Below are positions 17,765-26,224 of a DNA stretch of 64,000 bases, piece by piece. Position 1 is the first letter of the stretch. The number at the start of each line of letters is the position of its first letter. A program made the translations under genes and the position numbers. The notes under the pieces are model-generated. The model was not told the DNA's origin and did no database searches. It was given only the letters and a program-made list of their open reading frames with translations. Source of the stretch: Chryseobacterium salipaludis (GTDB taxonomy: Bacteria > Bacteroidota > Bacteroidia > Flavobacteriales > Weeksellaceae); assembly GCF_022968825.1 (NCBI RefSeq), contig NZ_JALHKS010000001.1, positions 186,001 to 250,000 of the forward strand. The letters run 5' to 3'.

Positions 17765-19672
17765 ATGAATAACTACACTGTTGAGAACCTGCCGGATTAC
17801 TTTAAACAATACAAGAAATCAATCAAGAACCCGAAAAAATTCTGGGACAAAATTGCTGATGAAAACTTTGTATGGTATCAGCGCTGGTCGAAAGTGGTGG
17901 ATTATGACATGGAAGAGGCCAAAATTAAATGGTTTAAAAATGCCAAGCTCAACATCACCAAAAACTGTATTGATCGGCATTTGCAGGAACGGGGAGATAA
18001 AACCGCCATTATTTTTGAGCCTAATAATCCTGAGGAAGCCGCACAGCATATTTCGTACAGTGAACTGCGCGAGCGTGTCTGCAAAATAGCGAACGTTTTG
18101 CGCGATCTGGGCGTAGAAAAAGGCGACCGAGTCTGCATCTATTTACCGATGATCCCGGAACTTGCCGTGACCATGCTGGCTTGTGCAAGACTTGGTGCGG
18201 TACATTCCGTGATATTCGCAGGATTTTCTGCTGCTGCAGTACGTTCGCGCGTGAATGACTGTGGCGCCAAACTCGTTATCTGCTCCGACGGAAGTTTCCG
18301 CGGATCAAAAGCCATTGATCTGAAAGGCATCATCGATGAAGCAGTAGACCAGTGTCCAAGCGTGGAAAAAGTGCTGGTCGTGAAACGCACGAATTCCGAT
18401 GTTGAAATGAAAGAAGGCCGCGACCTTTGGCTGGAACCCTTGTACAAAGCGGCGGCGCCTGATTTTATTTCTGTCATCATGGATGCGGAGGATCCATTGT
18501 TTATTTTATACACGTCGGGTTCCACCGGAAAACCGAAAGGAATGCTGCACACCACGGCCGGCTACATGGTGTACACTGCATATACTTTTAAAAATGTTTT
18601 TAATTATAGAGAAAATGACATTTATTGGTGTACGGCAGATATCGGCTGGATTACCGGCCATTCTTATATTTTGTATGGGCCGCTGCTCAACGGAGCAACA
18701 ACCGTCATCTTCGAGGGCGTGCCAACGTATCCTCAGCCCGACCGCTTCTGGGAAGTCATTGAAAAGCACAAAGTTACTCAGTTTTATACGGCGCCAACTG
18801 CCATCCGGTCCCTGGCCAAGGAATCCTACGAATGGGTGGAGAAACATGACCTGTCCAGTCTGCGGGTGATAGGATCCGTAGGCGAACCGATTAATGATGA
18901 AGCCTGGCACTGGTATAACGATCATGTAGGCAAGAAAAAATGCCCGATTGTCGATACATGGTGGCAAACCGAAACCGGCGGCATTATGATTTCGCCCATT
19001 CCTTTTGTAACACCGACAAAACCCACCTATGCGACCTTGCCGTTGCCGGGCATTCAACCAGTTTTAATGGATGACAAGCGAAATGAAATTACAGGCAATC
19101 AGGTGAACGGCAACCTTTGTATCCGCTTTCCGTGGCCGGGAATTGCACGCACCATCTGGGGTGACCACCAGCGTTATAAAGAAACTTACTTTACCGCATT
19201 TCCGGGCAAGTATTTTACGGGCGACGGTGCCCTGCGTGATGAAGTGGGCTATTACCGCATTACCGGCCGTGTGGATGATGTAATTATCGTTAGCGGTCAC
19301 AATCTGGGGACTGCGCCTATAGAGGACAGCATCAATCTGCATCCGGCTGTGGCAGAATCAGCCATTGTAGGTTTCCCGCACGAAGTGAAAGGAAGCGGGC
19401 TGTATGGCTATGTGATGCTGAAAGATACCGGTGAAAGCCGCGACAAGGATAACCTGCGCAAGGAAATTAATAACCTGATTGCCGAGACCGTCGGGCCGAT
19501 CGCGAAACTGGATAAGATTCAGTTTGTCTCTGCCTTGCCTAAAACGCGTTCCGGTAAAATTATGCGCCGTATTTTAAGAAAGATTGCCGAAGGTGATTTT
19601 GCCAATTTCGGCGACACGTCTACCCTCCTCAATCCCGAAATTGTAGAAGAAATTAAAGAAGAAAGAATTTAA
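17765..19672 (+). CDS. acs: Acetate--CoA ligase (acetyl-CoA synthetase)
   Basis: 635 residues, an ANL-superfamily adenylating enzyme. It has the P-loop-like YTSGSTGKPKGMLH motif, the WCTADIGWITGHSY core typical of Acs, DTWWQTETGG, and the C-terminal LPKTRSGKIMRRILRK motif. The Lys in that last motif (RSGK) is the catalytic residue that deacetylases control in this family. It makes acetyl-CoA from acetate, ATP and CoA. It is divergent from pyrB. The next gene starts only 9 bp after its stop, so acs and the polyketide/lipid cluster are likely cotranscribed and acs may feed that cluster with acetyl units. Confidence 0.97.
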   Translation: MNNYTVENLPDYFKQYKKSIKNPKKFWDKIADENFVWYQRWSKVVDYDMEEAKIKWFKNAKLNITKNCIDRHLQERGDKTAIIFEPNNPEEAAQHISYSELRERVCKIANVLRDLGVEKGDRVCIYLPMIPELAVTMLACARLGAVHSVIFAGFSAAAVRSRVNDCGAKLVICSDGSFRGSKAIDLKGIIDEAVDQCPSVEKVLVVKRTNSDVEMKEGRDLWLEPLYKAAAPDFISVIMDAEDPLFILYTSGSTGKPKGMLHTTAGYMVYTAYTFKNVFNYRENDIYWCTADIGWITGHSYILYGPLLNGATTVIFEGVPTYPQPDRFWEVIEKHKVTQFYTAPTAIRSLAKESYEWVEKHDLSSLRVIGSVGEPINDEAWHWYNDHVGKKKCPIVDTWWQTETGGIMISPIPFVTPTKPTYATLPLPGIQPVLMDDKRNEITGNQVNGNLCIRFPWPGIARTIWGDHQRYKETYFTAFPGKYFTGDGALRDEVGYYRITGRVDDVIIVSGHNLGTAPIEDSINLHPAVAESAIVGFPHEVKGSGLYGYVMLKDTGESRDKDNLRKEINNLIAETVGPIAKLDKIQFVSALPKTRSGKIMRRILRKIAEGDFANFGDTSTLLNPEIVEEIKEERI

Positions 19673-19681
19673 AATTTACTG

Positions 19682-20815
19682 TTGGACAATAAGCATTCAG
19701 ATATCATTATTGTTGGCGGCGGCCTGGCTGGTTTATCGGCTGCACTTCATTTGCTGCACGAGGGATTTAGCGTTACGGTGATAGAGAAAAGCAGCTATCC
19801 GAAACACAAGGTTTGCGGGGAATACATTTCCAATGAAGTGCGAAGTTATCTGCAGTGGCTCGGTCTTGATCTCGAGAAACTTCAGCCCGCTGAAATTACC
19901 CATCTGCAGTTTTCCTCTGTGTCCGGAAAAGTTTTACATACCCAACTTCCGCTGGGCGGATTCGGGGTAAGCCGCTACACGCTGGATGACGCCATGATGA
20001 AACTGGTGATTGCCCTAGGCGGAAAAATAGTGCAGGAACAGGTAAATGATATTATTTTTAATGATAATCTTTTTACCGTCAGAACAGATAAAAACAGTGA
20101 ACTAACGGCACCGGTAGTTCTGGGCGCTTTCGGAAAGCGTTCCAATCTGGATATTAAGCTGGAGCGTACTTTTCTAAAGAAGAGAACACCCTGGCTGGCG
20201 GTCAAAGCGCACTATCAGGGAGATTTTGATGATACACTTGTCGGGTTGCATAATTTTCGCGGCGGCTACTGCGGGGTTTCTAAGTTGGAAAATGGCAGCA
20301 TAAACATCTGTTATCTTGCGCACTTTAAAACTTTTAAAAAGCATAAAAACATTGAAGAATACCAGCGCGAAATTGTGAGACAGAATCCGCATTTAGATAA
20401 AATTTTAAGTGGCGCTACGATGATATTTGAAAAACCTTTAACCATCAGTCAGATTTCTTTTGCACCGAAAACGGCGGTAGAAAATCATGTCCTGATGATG
20501 GGCGATACGGCAGGGCTAATTCATCCGCTGTGCGGCAACGGAATGGCCATGGCGATCCACAGTGCGAAACTGGCGGCAGAAGGAGTTACTTTATTTTTAC
20601 ATAAAAAAATCAACCGCGCACAGCTGGAAAATGAGTATCGAAAACAATGGCAGAAGAACTTTAGCGGAAGACTCAGCATTGGCAGACTTTTAGGTAAACT
20701 GCTGGAGCATGCAAAACTGGCGGAAATTGGCACCGGCCTGCTCATGTACTTTCCTTTTCTGCTGCCGATTATTATCCGTAAGACCCACGGAAAAGAACTT
20801 ATGACGACAAAATAA
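19682..20815 (+). CDS. FAD-dependent oxidoreductase, geranylgeranyl-reductase/hydroxylase family
   Basis: 377 residues if the TTG at 19682 is the start; no ATG is near, and the FAD motif begins only a few residues later. The N-terminal Rossmann motif IIIVGGGLAGLSAALHLL is followed by VIEKSSYPKHKVCGEYIS, a typical group A flavoprotein lead. The second FAD motif is MGDTAGLIHPLCGNGMAMAI. A hydrophobic segment near the C-terminus (TGLLMYFPFLLPIIIR) suggests membrane attachment. The family includes ring hydroxylases and C=C reductases acting on lipids and quinones. It is first of seven tightly packed genes with a type III PKS and probably tailors its product. Confidence 0.85.
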   Translation: MDNKHSDIIIVGGGLAGLSAALHLLHEGFSVTVIEKSSYPKHKVCGEYISNEVRSYLQWLGLDLEKLQPAEITHLQFSSVSGKVLHTQLPLGGFGVSRYTLDDAMMKLVIALGGKIVQEQVNDIIFNDNLFTVRTDKNSELTAPVVLGAFGKRSNLDIKLERTFLKKRTPWLAVKAHYQGDFDDTLVGLHNFRGGYCGVSKLENGSINICYLAHFKTFKKHKNIEEYQREIVRQNPHLDKILSGATMIFEKPLTISQISFAPKTAVENHVLMMGDTAGLIHPLCGNGMAMAIHSAKLAAEGVTLFLHKKINRAQLENEYRKQWQKNFSGRLSIGRLLGKLLEHAKLAEIGTGLLMYFPFLLPIIIRKTHGKELMTTK

Positions 20816-21529
20816 ATGGCTATAGATACCACATACCGGACGGATGCAGAGGAAATGATGGATGATTTTTCTCTGAGTAACGAGGCACTGATTACAGCGC
20901 TGAAGGATTTGTCGCGTATTAATTTATTGCTTGGCGGCAACAATGTAACGAGAAATGGTGTTTCGCAACTCTTGAAAAATATTCCGCGCGACCGGGAAAT
21001 CACCATTGTGGATTTTGGTTGTGGCGGCGGTGACCTGCTGCGGATGCTGGCAGATTTTGGCCAAAAAAATAACAGAAAATTCCGGCTTATTGGTGTAGAT
21101 GCCAACGAAACAGCCATTCGGTTTGCAAGTGAGCATTCGGTCGCTTATCCTAACATAGAATTTATCACGGCTGATATTTTTAAAACTGATTTTAAGGGTT
21201 TTCAGCCGGACATCGCTTTGCTTACCCTCACGCTTCATCATTTCAAAGATCCGGACATCAAAGAAATTCTGCATATTTTGTATGAAGACGTTTCGTTGGG
21301 AATCGTGGTAAATGATTTGCAGCGCAGCAAGCTCGCCTACCGTTTGTTTCAGGCAGTTATTTTTGTCTTCAGGCTGGAACCGATGACCGCGCAGGATGGA
21401 TTAATTTCCATACTAAGAGGATTTAAACGAAAAGATTTAGTACTTTTCTCTAAGCAATTAAACTTTACCAAATACCGCATCCGCTGGAAATGGGCCTTCC
21501 GATGGCAGTGGATTATACATAAATTATGA
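20816..21529 (+). CDS. Class I SAM-dependent methyltransferase
   Basis: 237 residues with the glycine-rich SAM motif VDFGCGGGDLLRML (motif I), the acidic residue in LIGVDANETAI, and LLTLTLHHF as post-motif I/IV. The start codon abuts the stop of the FAD gene, and the last four bases overlap the start of the type III PKS gene (ATGA), so translation is coupled. It probably O- or C-methylates the polyketide. It is a different fold class from the isoprenylcysteine-methyltransferase-like SrsB/BpsB of known phenolic-lipid operons. Confidence 0.88.
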   Translation: MAIDTTYRTDAEEMMDDFSLSNEALITALKDLSRINLLLGGNNVTRNGVSQLLKNIPRDREITIVDFGCGGGDLLRMLADFGQKNNRKFRLIGVDANETAIRFASEHSVAYPNIEFITADIFKTDFKGFQPDIALLTLTLHHFKDPDIKEILHILYEDVSLGIVVNDLQRSKLAYRLFQAVIFVFRLEPMTAQDGLISILRGFKRKDLVLFSKQLNFTKYRIRWKWAFRWQWIIHKL

Positions 21530-22578
21530 GTGTACACATTGTAACGGTGGCCAGGCAGCTGCCACAATATTCCCGTAAAACAGCCGACATTCTTCCCTTC
21601 GTTGACCAGTGGATGGAAGACCAAGACAGTCGTTTTGCACGAAAAGTAAAAAAGATTTTCGAAGGTGCAGCGGTGGATCAGCGCTACTCTATTATGGATC
21701 CTGTCGAAGTATTTACGGCAACTTCCTTTGAAGAGAAAAATGATATTTACACCCGGGAAGCCATCATCATCGGTGAGCAGGTCTTAAGCAAAGCACTGGC
21801 CAAGGCCGGCTGGGAACCTGAGTCGCTGGATTATATTATCACGGTAAGCTGCACGGGAATTATGATTCCCTCACTGGACGCCTATCTGATTAACCGTTTA
21901 AAATTAAAACAAGATATCGTGCGCCTGCCCGTGACCGAAATGGGTTGTGCGGCGGGTGTTTCCGGTACTATTTACGCCAAAAACTTTCTGAAAGCAAATC
22001 CCGGCAAGCGTGCCGCGGTTATTGCCGTGGAAAGCCCCACCGCTACTTTTCAGCTGCAGGACTACTCAATGGCAAATGTGGTAAGCGCTGCTATCTTCGG
22101 GGATGGTGCTGCCTGTATGCTCCTGTCTTCTGAAGAAGAGGCCCCCGGTCCGGAAATTATAGCGGAAGGCATGTATCATTTTTATGAAAATGATCATATG
22201 ATGGGTTTTAAATTGACCAATTCCGGTCTGCAGATGGTACTGGATGTGGAAGTTCCGGAAACCATTGCCGAACATTTCCCACAAATTTTGCATCCCTTCC
22301 TGGCTGCGGAAGATTTAGGCATTGCTGATATTGACCACCTTATTTTTCATCCGGGCGGAAAGAAAATAGTCCAGATGGTGGAAGATTTATTCTCAGATTT
22401 AGGAAAGGATATTAACATGACCAAAGAAGTACTGCGGCTCTACGGAAATATGTCCAGCGCCACCGTGCTATATGTATTGGAAGAAATTATGAAGCAGAAT
22501 CCGCAGAAAGGCGAGCGCGGTTTAATGCTGAGTTTCGGGCCGGGCTTTTCTGCCCAACGTGTTTTACTGCAATGGTAG
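21526..22578 (+). CDS. Type III polyketide synthase (chalcone synthase/alkylpyrone-alkylresorcinol synthase family)
   Basis: 350 residues, standard for homodimeric type III PKS. The Cys-His-Asn triad is intact: C141 in VTEMGCAAGVSG, H275 in HLIFHPGGKKIV and N308 in YGNMSSATVLYVL. FGDGAACMLL and the C-terminal MLSFGPGFSAQRVLLQW (GFGPG-like loop) are further family marks. It would extend an acyl starter with malonyl-CoA and cyclise the chain to a pyrone or resorcinol. The neighbouring ACP, KS, DH and ER genes suggest a dedicated ACP-bound fatty starter. Ring type and chain length cannot be read from the sequence. Confidence 0.95.
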   Translation: MSVHIVTVARQLPQYSRKTADILPFVDQWMEDQDSRFARKVKKIFEGAAVDQRYSIMDPVEVFTATSFEEKNDIYTREAIIIGEQVLSKALAKAGWEPESLDYIITVSCTGIMIPSLDAYLINRLKLKQDIVRLPVTEMGCAAGVSGTIYAKNFLKANPGKRAAVIAVESPTATFQLQDYSMANVVSAAIFGDGAACMLLSSEEEAPGPEIIAEGMYHFYENDHMMGFKLTNSGLQMVLDVEVPETIAEHFPQILHPFLAAEDLGIADIDHLIFHPGGKKIVQMVEDLFSDLGKDINMTKEVLRLYGNMSSATVLYVLEEIMKQNPQKGERGLMLSFGPGFSAQRVLLQW

Positions 22579-23360
22579 AAACTAAAGTAAAAAATCAGTG
22601 GGCTTTGATACTGGGCGGCAGTTCCGGTCTGGGCCTGGCATCTGCACAAAAACTGGCCTTGGACGGTTTTAATATCATCATCGTTCACCGAAGTCCGAGA
22701 AGTGAATTAACCGGAATTCAAAAAGAGTTTGATGTCATCCGCGAAACCGGTGTGCGCCTGATTGATTTCAATAAAGATGCTTTAAATCCCGTGCAGCAGA
22801 AAAACATGGTCGCGGAAATACGAAAAGAAATAAGTCCCGAAGGAAAAATCAACTGTTTGTTACACAGCATTGCCAAAGGAAATCTGAAACCGATGACCGG
22901 TGAAAATGCACTGAGCACGGAAGATTTTTCAATTACGCTACAAGCGATGGCGACCAGTTTTTATGATTGGGTGCGGCTGATTTTCAACGCCAGTTTATTC
23001 GCCAAAGATGCGCGTTTGCTCGCTTTTACCAGCGAAGGAAGTTCACGCCCGTTACCAAATTATGCTGCCATTTCAGCAGCAAAAGCGGCGCTGGAAGCGA
23101 TGATGCGAAGTATCGCCCTGGAATTTGCTCCGTACGGAATCCGCGCGAATTGTATTCAAGCGGGCGTAACGGATACACGGTCGCTGCAAATGATCCCGGG
23201 CAGCGACGAAATAAAAAAAGTAACCCAAAACCGAAATCCGTTTGGCCGCTTAACCACACCGCGGGATGTGGCCGACGTGGTCAGTCTCTTGTGCCTTCCG
23301 GAAGCAGCCTGGATCAACGGCTGCGTTATTCCTGTAGACGGCGGCGAACATCTTTGCTAA
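22572..23360 (+). CDS. SDR resembling trans-2-enoyl-ACP reductase (FabI/FabL type)
   Basis: 262 residues, a Rossmann SDR with NAD(P)-binding GGSSGLGLASAQKL. The active-site spacing is Y164-x6-K171 (NYAAISAAKAAL) rather than the usual SDR YxxxK. Y-x6-K together with the strand LLHSIAKGN (compare FabI VHSIAFA) marks enoyl-ACP reductases. The C-terminal VIPVDGGEHL ending fits as well. It overlaps the PKS gene by 7 bp. It would saturate the enoyl-ACP made by the dehydratase next door. A ketoreductase role is possible but fits the motif spacing less well. Confidence 0.82.
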   Translation: MVETKVKNQWALILGGSSGLGLASAQKLALDGFNIIIVHRSPRSELTGIQKEFDVIRETGVRLIDFNKDALNPVQQKNMVAEIRKEISPEGKINCLLHSIAKGNLKPMTGENALSTEDFSITLQAMATSFYDWVRLIFNASLFAKDARLLAFTSEGSSRPLPNYAAISAAKAALEAMMRSIALEFAPYGIRANCIQAGVTDTRSLQMIPGSDEIKKVTQNRNPFGRLTTPRDVADVVSLLCLPEAAWINGCVIPVDGGEHLC

Positions 23361-23361
23361 T

Positions 23362-23793
23362 ATGAAATTTCAGGAAATCATACATCATCTTCCATACACC
23401 GAACCATTCCTGTTTGTAGACGAACTGCTGCACGTGGATGAAAACGGTGCAAAGGGAACTTATACTTTCAGCGAAACACTCGACTTTTATAAAGGTCATT
23501 TTAAAAACTTTCCCGTAACACCCGGGGTTATCCTGACCGAAACCATGGCGCAGATTGGCGTGGTTTGCTTAGGGTTATATTTATGTAAAGATGACCTTAA
23601 TTCAAAAAAATCGATCGGTCTGACCTCTACGCAGATTGAATTTTTAAAACCTGTATTTCCCGGTGAAAAAGTAACCGTGGAATCCAGAAAAGTTTACTTC
23701 AGATTTAACAAACTTAAATGCGCTGTAACCATGTATAACGCGGCCGGCGAAGTGGTATGTGAAGGAGAAATCGCCGGAATTATCGCAAATTAA
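23362..23793 (+). CDS. 3-hydroxyacyl-ACP dehydratase (FabZ-like hotdog protein)
   Basis: 143 residues with the FabZ-type active site: H46 in KGHFKNFPVTPGVIL and E60 in TETMAQIG. The N-terminal HHLPYTEPFLFVDELL matches FabZ's LPHRYPFLLVD pattern. It dehydrates 3-hydroxyacyl-ACP to the trans-2-enoyl-ACP. There is one base between the SDR stop and this start. Being the cluster's own copy, it is likely dedicated to the polyketide/lipid product rather than housekeeping fatty-acid synthesis. Confidence 0.9.
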   Translation: MKFQEIIHHLPYTEPFLFVDELLHVDENGAKGTYTFSETLDFYKGHFKNFPVTPGVILTETMAQIGVVCLGLYLCKDDLNSKKSIGLTSTQIEFLKPVFPGEKVTVESRKVYFRFNKLKCAVTMYNAAGEVVCEGEIAGIIAN

Positions 23794-23801
23794 ATGCCAG
23801 C

Positions 23802-25082
23802 ATGATGAATAAGAGACGTGTAGTGATTACGGGAATGGGCGCTGTTTCACCAAATGGTGTGGGACTGGCCGCCTTCGAAGAAGCAATAAAAAAAGGCACC
23901 TCGGGAATACGTTTCGACCAGCAATTGGCGGACCTGCAATTCTCCTGTCAGGTGGCCGGTACGCCGCAGCTTTCGGAGGAGATCATCAATCATTATTTTA
24001 CGCCACTGGAACTTCGGAATTTCGCTGCAACCGGCATCATGTATGGTGTGATTGCCGGAATGGAAGCCTGGAATGATGCGAGCTTAACGATCGCTGGTTC
24101 GGAGGAACCGCTGTGGCACGCCGGAACCATTTTCGGCGCGGGTACCTCGGGGATCGAAAAGTTTCGCGAGAGTATTTATAAGATTGATGATCTGCAAACC
24201 CGGCGGCTGGGCAGTACGGCCGTTGTACAAACCATGAACAGTGGTGTTTCGGCATTTTTGGCAGGCAAACTTGGTTTGGGCAATATGGTAACCACCAATT
24301 CGTCTGCCTGCACTACCGGCACCGAAAGTATACTGATGGCTTTTGACCGAATTCAGTCCGGGCAGGCAGATATCATGCTGGCGGGCAGCACGAGTGACTC
24401 CGGTCCGTATATCTGGGGCGGCTTCGATGCGATGAAGGTATGTAATTTTAAGAGCAATGAGGAGCCCGAAGCGGCATCGCGGCCGATGAGTGCGTCTGCC
24501 GCCGGATTTATACCGGGCAGCGGTGCGGGTGCTTTGGTCCTGGAAGAACTGGAGAGCGCCGTGGCGCGCGGGGTGAGGATTTATGCCGAAGTTCTCGGCG
24601 GAAATATTAATAACGGCGGTCAGCGCGGTGGAGGTACCATGACGGCGCCTAATTCTACCGCGGTACAGAAATCTGTACAAGATGCGCTTAAGGCAGCAGG
24701 TGTGCACGCACAGGATATTGATTACATCAGCGGGCATCTCACCGCAACTTCCAAAGACAGTACTGAGATTCAGAATCTCGCAACCGCTCTGAAACGGAAG
24801 GGCAAGAACTTTCCTTATATCAACTCGCTGAAATCGCTCACGGGCCATTGCCTGTCCGCGGCCGGCAGCCTGGAAAGTGTGGCAGCAGTACTCCAGCTGG
24901 CCCATGATTATGTAGCACCCAATCGTAACTGCCAGGATTTGCATCCGGAAATCGCAGAAACTATTGACCGCACCTGCGTGCCGCAAGAACTGATCCGAAC
25001 CTCTATTGAAATAGCCGCAAAAGTGAGTTTTGGTTTTGGCGATGTGAACGGATGTGTTATCTTTAAAAAATATAAAAACTAA
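23802..25082 (+). CDS. Beta-ketoacyl-ACP synthase II-like (FabF family)
   Basis: 426 residues. The Cys-His-His triad of elongating condensing enzymes is complete: C170 in TNSSACTTGTESI, H312 in ISGHLTATSKDS and H349 in KSLTGHCLSAAGS. The first His box reads GHLTAT instead of the FabF-typical AHGTST, a divergence seen in secondary-metabolism KS proteins. Two adjacent ATG codons could start it; the first is used. It condenses malonyl-ACP with an acyl-ACP and so lengthens the starter made by this module. It lies 8 bp after the dehydratase gene. Confidence 0.93.
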   Translation: MMNKRRVVITGMGAVSPNGVGLAAFEEAIKKGTSGIRFDQQLADLQFSCQVAGTPQLSEEIINHYFTPLELRNFAATGIMYGVIAGMEAWNDASLTIAGSEEPLWHAGTIFGAGTSGIEKFRESIYKIDDLQTRRLGSTAVVQTMNSGVSAFLAGKLGLGNMVTTNSSACTTGTESILMAFDRIQSGQADIMLAGSTSDSGPYIWGGFDAMKVCNFKSNEEPEAASRPMSASAAGFIPGSGAGALVLEELESAVARGVRIYAEVLGGNINNGGQRGGGTMTAPNSTAVQKSVQDALKAAGVHAQDIDYISGHLTATSKDSTEIQNLATALKRKGKNFPYINSLKSLTGHCLSAAGSLESVAAVLQLAHDYVAPNRNCQDLHPEIAETIDRTCVPQELIRTSIEIAAKVSFGFGDVNGCVIFKKYKN

Positions 25083-25088
25083 AAAATT

Positions 25089-25343
25089 ATGAGCCGGGAA
25101 GATTATCTGTTGCAGCTGAAAGAAATTGTGAAGCCGTATGTGAAAGAGGAACAGGCACTGGAAAACCTGAATGAAAATACCGATTTCCTGAATGACCTGA
25201 ACATCAATTCTGCCAATCTCGTGGACGTGGTGCTGGACGTGGAGGAAGCTTTCGACATTGAGATAGACAATGAATCCATGGAGACGATGCGTGATGTGAA
25301 ATCAGCACTCGCGGTGATAGAAGCAAAATTAAATTCAAAATAA
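25089..25343 (+). CDS. Acyl carrier protein
   Basis: 84 residues, acidic and helical. The phosphopantetheine attachment Ser is S41 in FLNDLNINSANLVDVVLDVEE, where DLNINS stands in for the usual DLGxDS. The spacing after the Ser (a helix with repeated Val/Leu) is typical. It carries the growing acyl chain for KS, DH and ER. It is the last gene of the cluster, 6 bp after the KS gene. No phosphopantetheinyl transferase or malonyl transferase is nearby, so the housekeeping enzymes must supply these steps. Confidence 0.92.
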   Translation: MSREDYLLQLKEIVKPYVKEEQALENLNENTDFLNDLNINSANLVDVVLDVEEAFDIEIDNESMETMRDVKSALAVIEAKLNSK

Positions 25344-25405
25344 AAAACCGTTAAGCCGTGCGGGTAAAATCCTGAATTGATAAGTGAAGGCTCCGCGCGA
25401 AGTTG

Positions 25406-25413
25406 TACCTTTG
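25406..25413 (+). promoter_or_regulatory. Bacteroidota -7 promoter element for the transaldolase gene
   Basis: TACCTTTG, matching TAnnTTTG, lies 17 bp before the ATG at 25431. No terminator separates the ACP gene from this promoter, so read-through is also possible. Confidence 0.6.
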
Positions 25414-25430
25414 CAAAAAATATTTTTAAT

Positions 25431-26084
25431 ATGAAATTTTTTATTGACACAGCGAATCTGGACCAAATCCGTGAAGCACAGGACCTGGGAATTCTGGATG
25501 GAGTAACCACCAATCCCTCCCTGATGGCGAAAGAAGGCATCAGCGGAAAAGAGGCTATTCTGAATCACTATAAAACAATCTGCGAAATCGTGGATGGTGA
25601 TATCTCCGCAGAAGTACTGAGCACGACCTATGATGAAATGATTGCAGAGGGCGAAGAACTGGCCGCTATTCATCCTAATATCGTTGTGAAAATCCCAATG
25701 ATTAAAGACGGAATCAAAGCGTTAAAATATTTCTCGGACAAAGGAATTAAGACTAACTGTACCCTGATCTTCTCTGCAGGTCAGGCGCTTTTAGCGGCAA
25801 AGGCAGGTGCAACCTATGTGTCGCCTTTCCTGGGAAGACTGGATGATATCTCGGTAGACGGCATTAATCTGATTGAAGAAATCCGGGTAATCTTCGATAA
25901 CTATCTATTTGATACCGAAATTCTGGCAGCGTCAATCCGTTCTCCTATGCATATTATCAACTGTGCGAAAATTGGGGCAGATGTGGTAACCTCTCCGCTG
26001 GCTTCTATTTTGAACCTGCTGAACCACCCGCTGACCGACAAAGGTTTGGAACAATTCGTGGCTGATGCCAAGAAAATGGGATAA
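25431..26084 (+). CDS. Transaldolase / fructose-6-phosphate aldolase (FSA-type)
   Basis: 217 residues from the ATG at 25431 ([10 protein letters not shown]). An open reading frame extends further upstream but runs through the promoter. This is the short FSA/TalC subfamily: [13 protein letters not shown], the Schiff-base Lys in [26 protein letters not shown] and [13 protein letters not shown] are diagnostic. It is a TIM-barrel class I aldolase of the pentose phosphate pathway. Members are annotated as either transaldolase or FSA, and sequence alone does not decide. A terminator follows. Confidence 0.93.
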   Translation: MKFFIDTANLDQIREAQDLGILDGVTTNPSLMAKEGISGKEAILNHYKTICEIVDGDISAEVLSTTYDEMIAEGEELAAIHPNIVVKIPMIKDGIKALKYFSDKGIKTNCTLIFSAGQALLAAKAGATYVSPFLGRLDDISVDGINLIEEIRVIFDNYLFDTEILAASIRSPMHIINCAKIGADVVTSPLASILNLLNHPLTDKGLEQFVADAKKMG

Positions 26085-26109
26085 CCTTTTTGATTTAAAT
26101 TATATTTCG

Positions 26110-26136
26110 AAACCGTCACTTGCTGGCGGTTTTTTT
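26110..26136 (+). terminator. Rho-independent terminator after the transaldolase gene
   Basis: Stem AACCGTCA / TGGCGGTT with one G-T pair, loop CTTGC, followed by a run of T. Confidence 0.85.
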
Positions 26137-26165
26137 ATATCAATGATGCTTATTTAAATTTTAAA

Positions 26166-26196
26166 TTGTAAAAAATTTAATTGTTGCCTATCTTTG
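26166..26196 (+). promoter_or_regulatory. Complete Bacteroidota promoter for the nitroreductase gene
   Basis: TTG at 26166-26168 (-33), a 20-bp spacer and TATCTTTG at 26189-26196 (-7). One of the best promoter matches in the window; the ATG follows 28 bp downstream. Confidence 0.72.
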
Positions 26197-26224
26197 TATT
26201 GATATTAACTTTTAAAAATTTAAA

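Noticed and set aside
24084-24986. 300-codon open frame antisense to the KS gene
   Set aside because: The KS gene on the plus strand has a full Cys-His-His triad. The antisense frame has a Cys/Arg/His-rich composition typical of shadows in moderately GC-rich genes.
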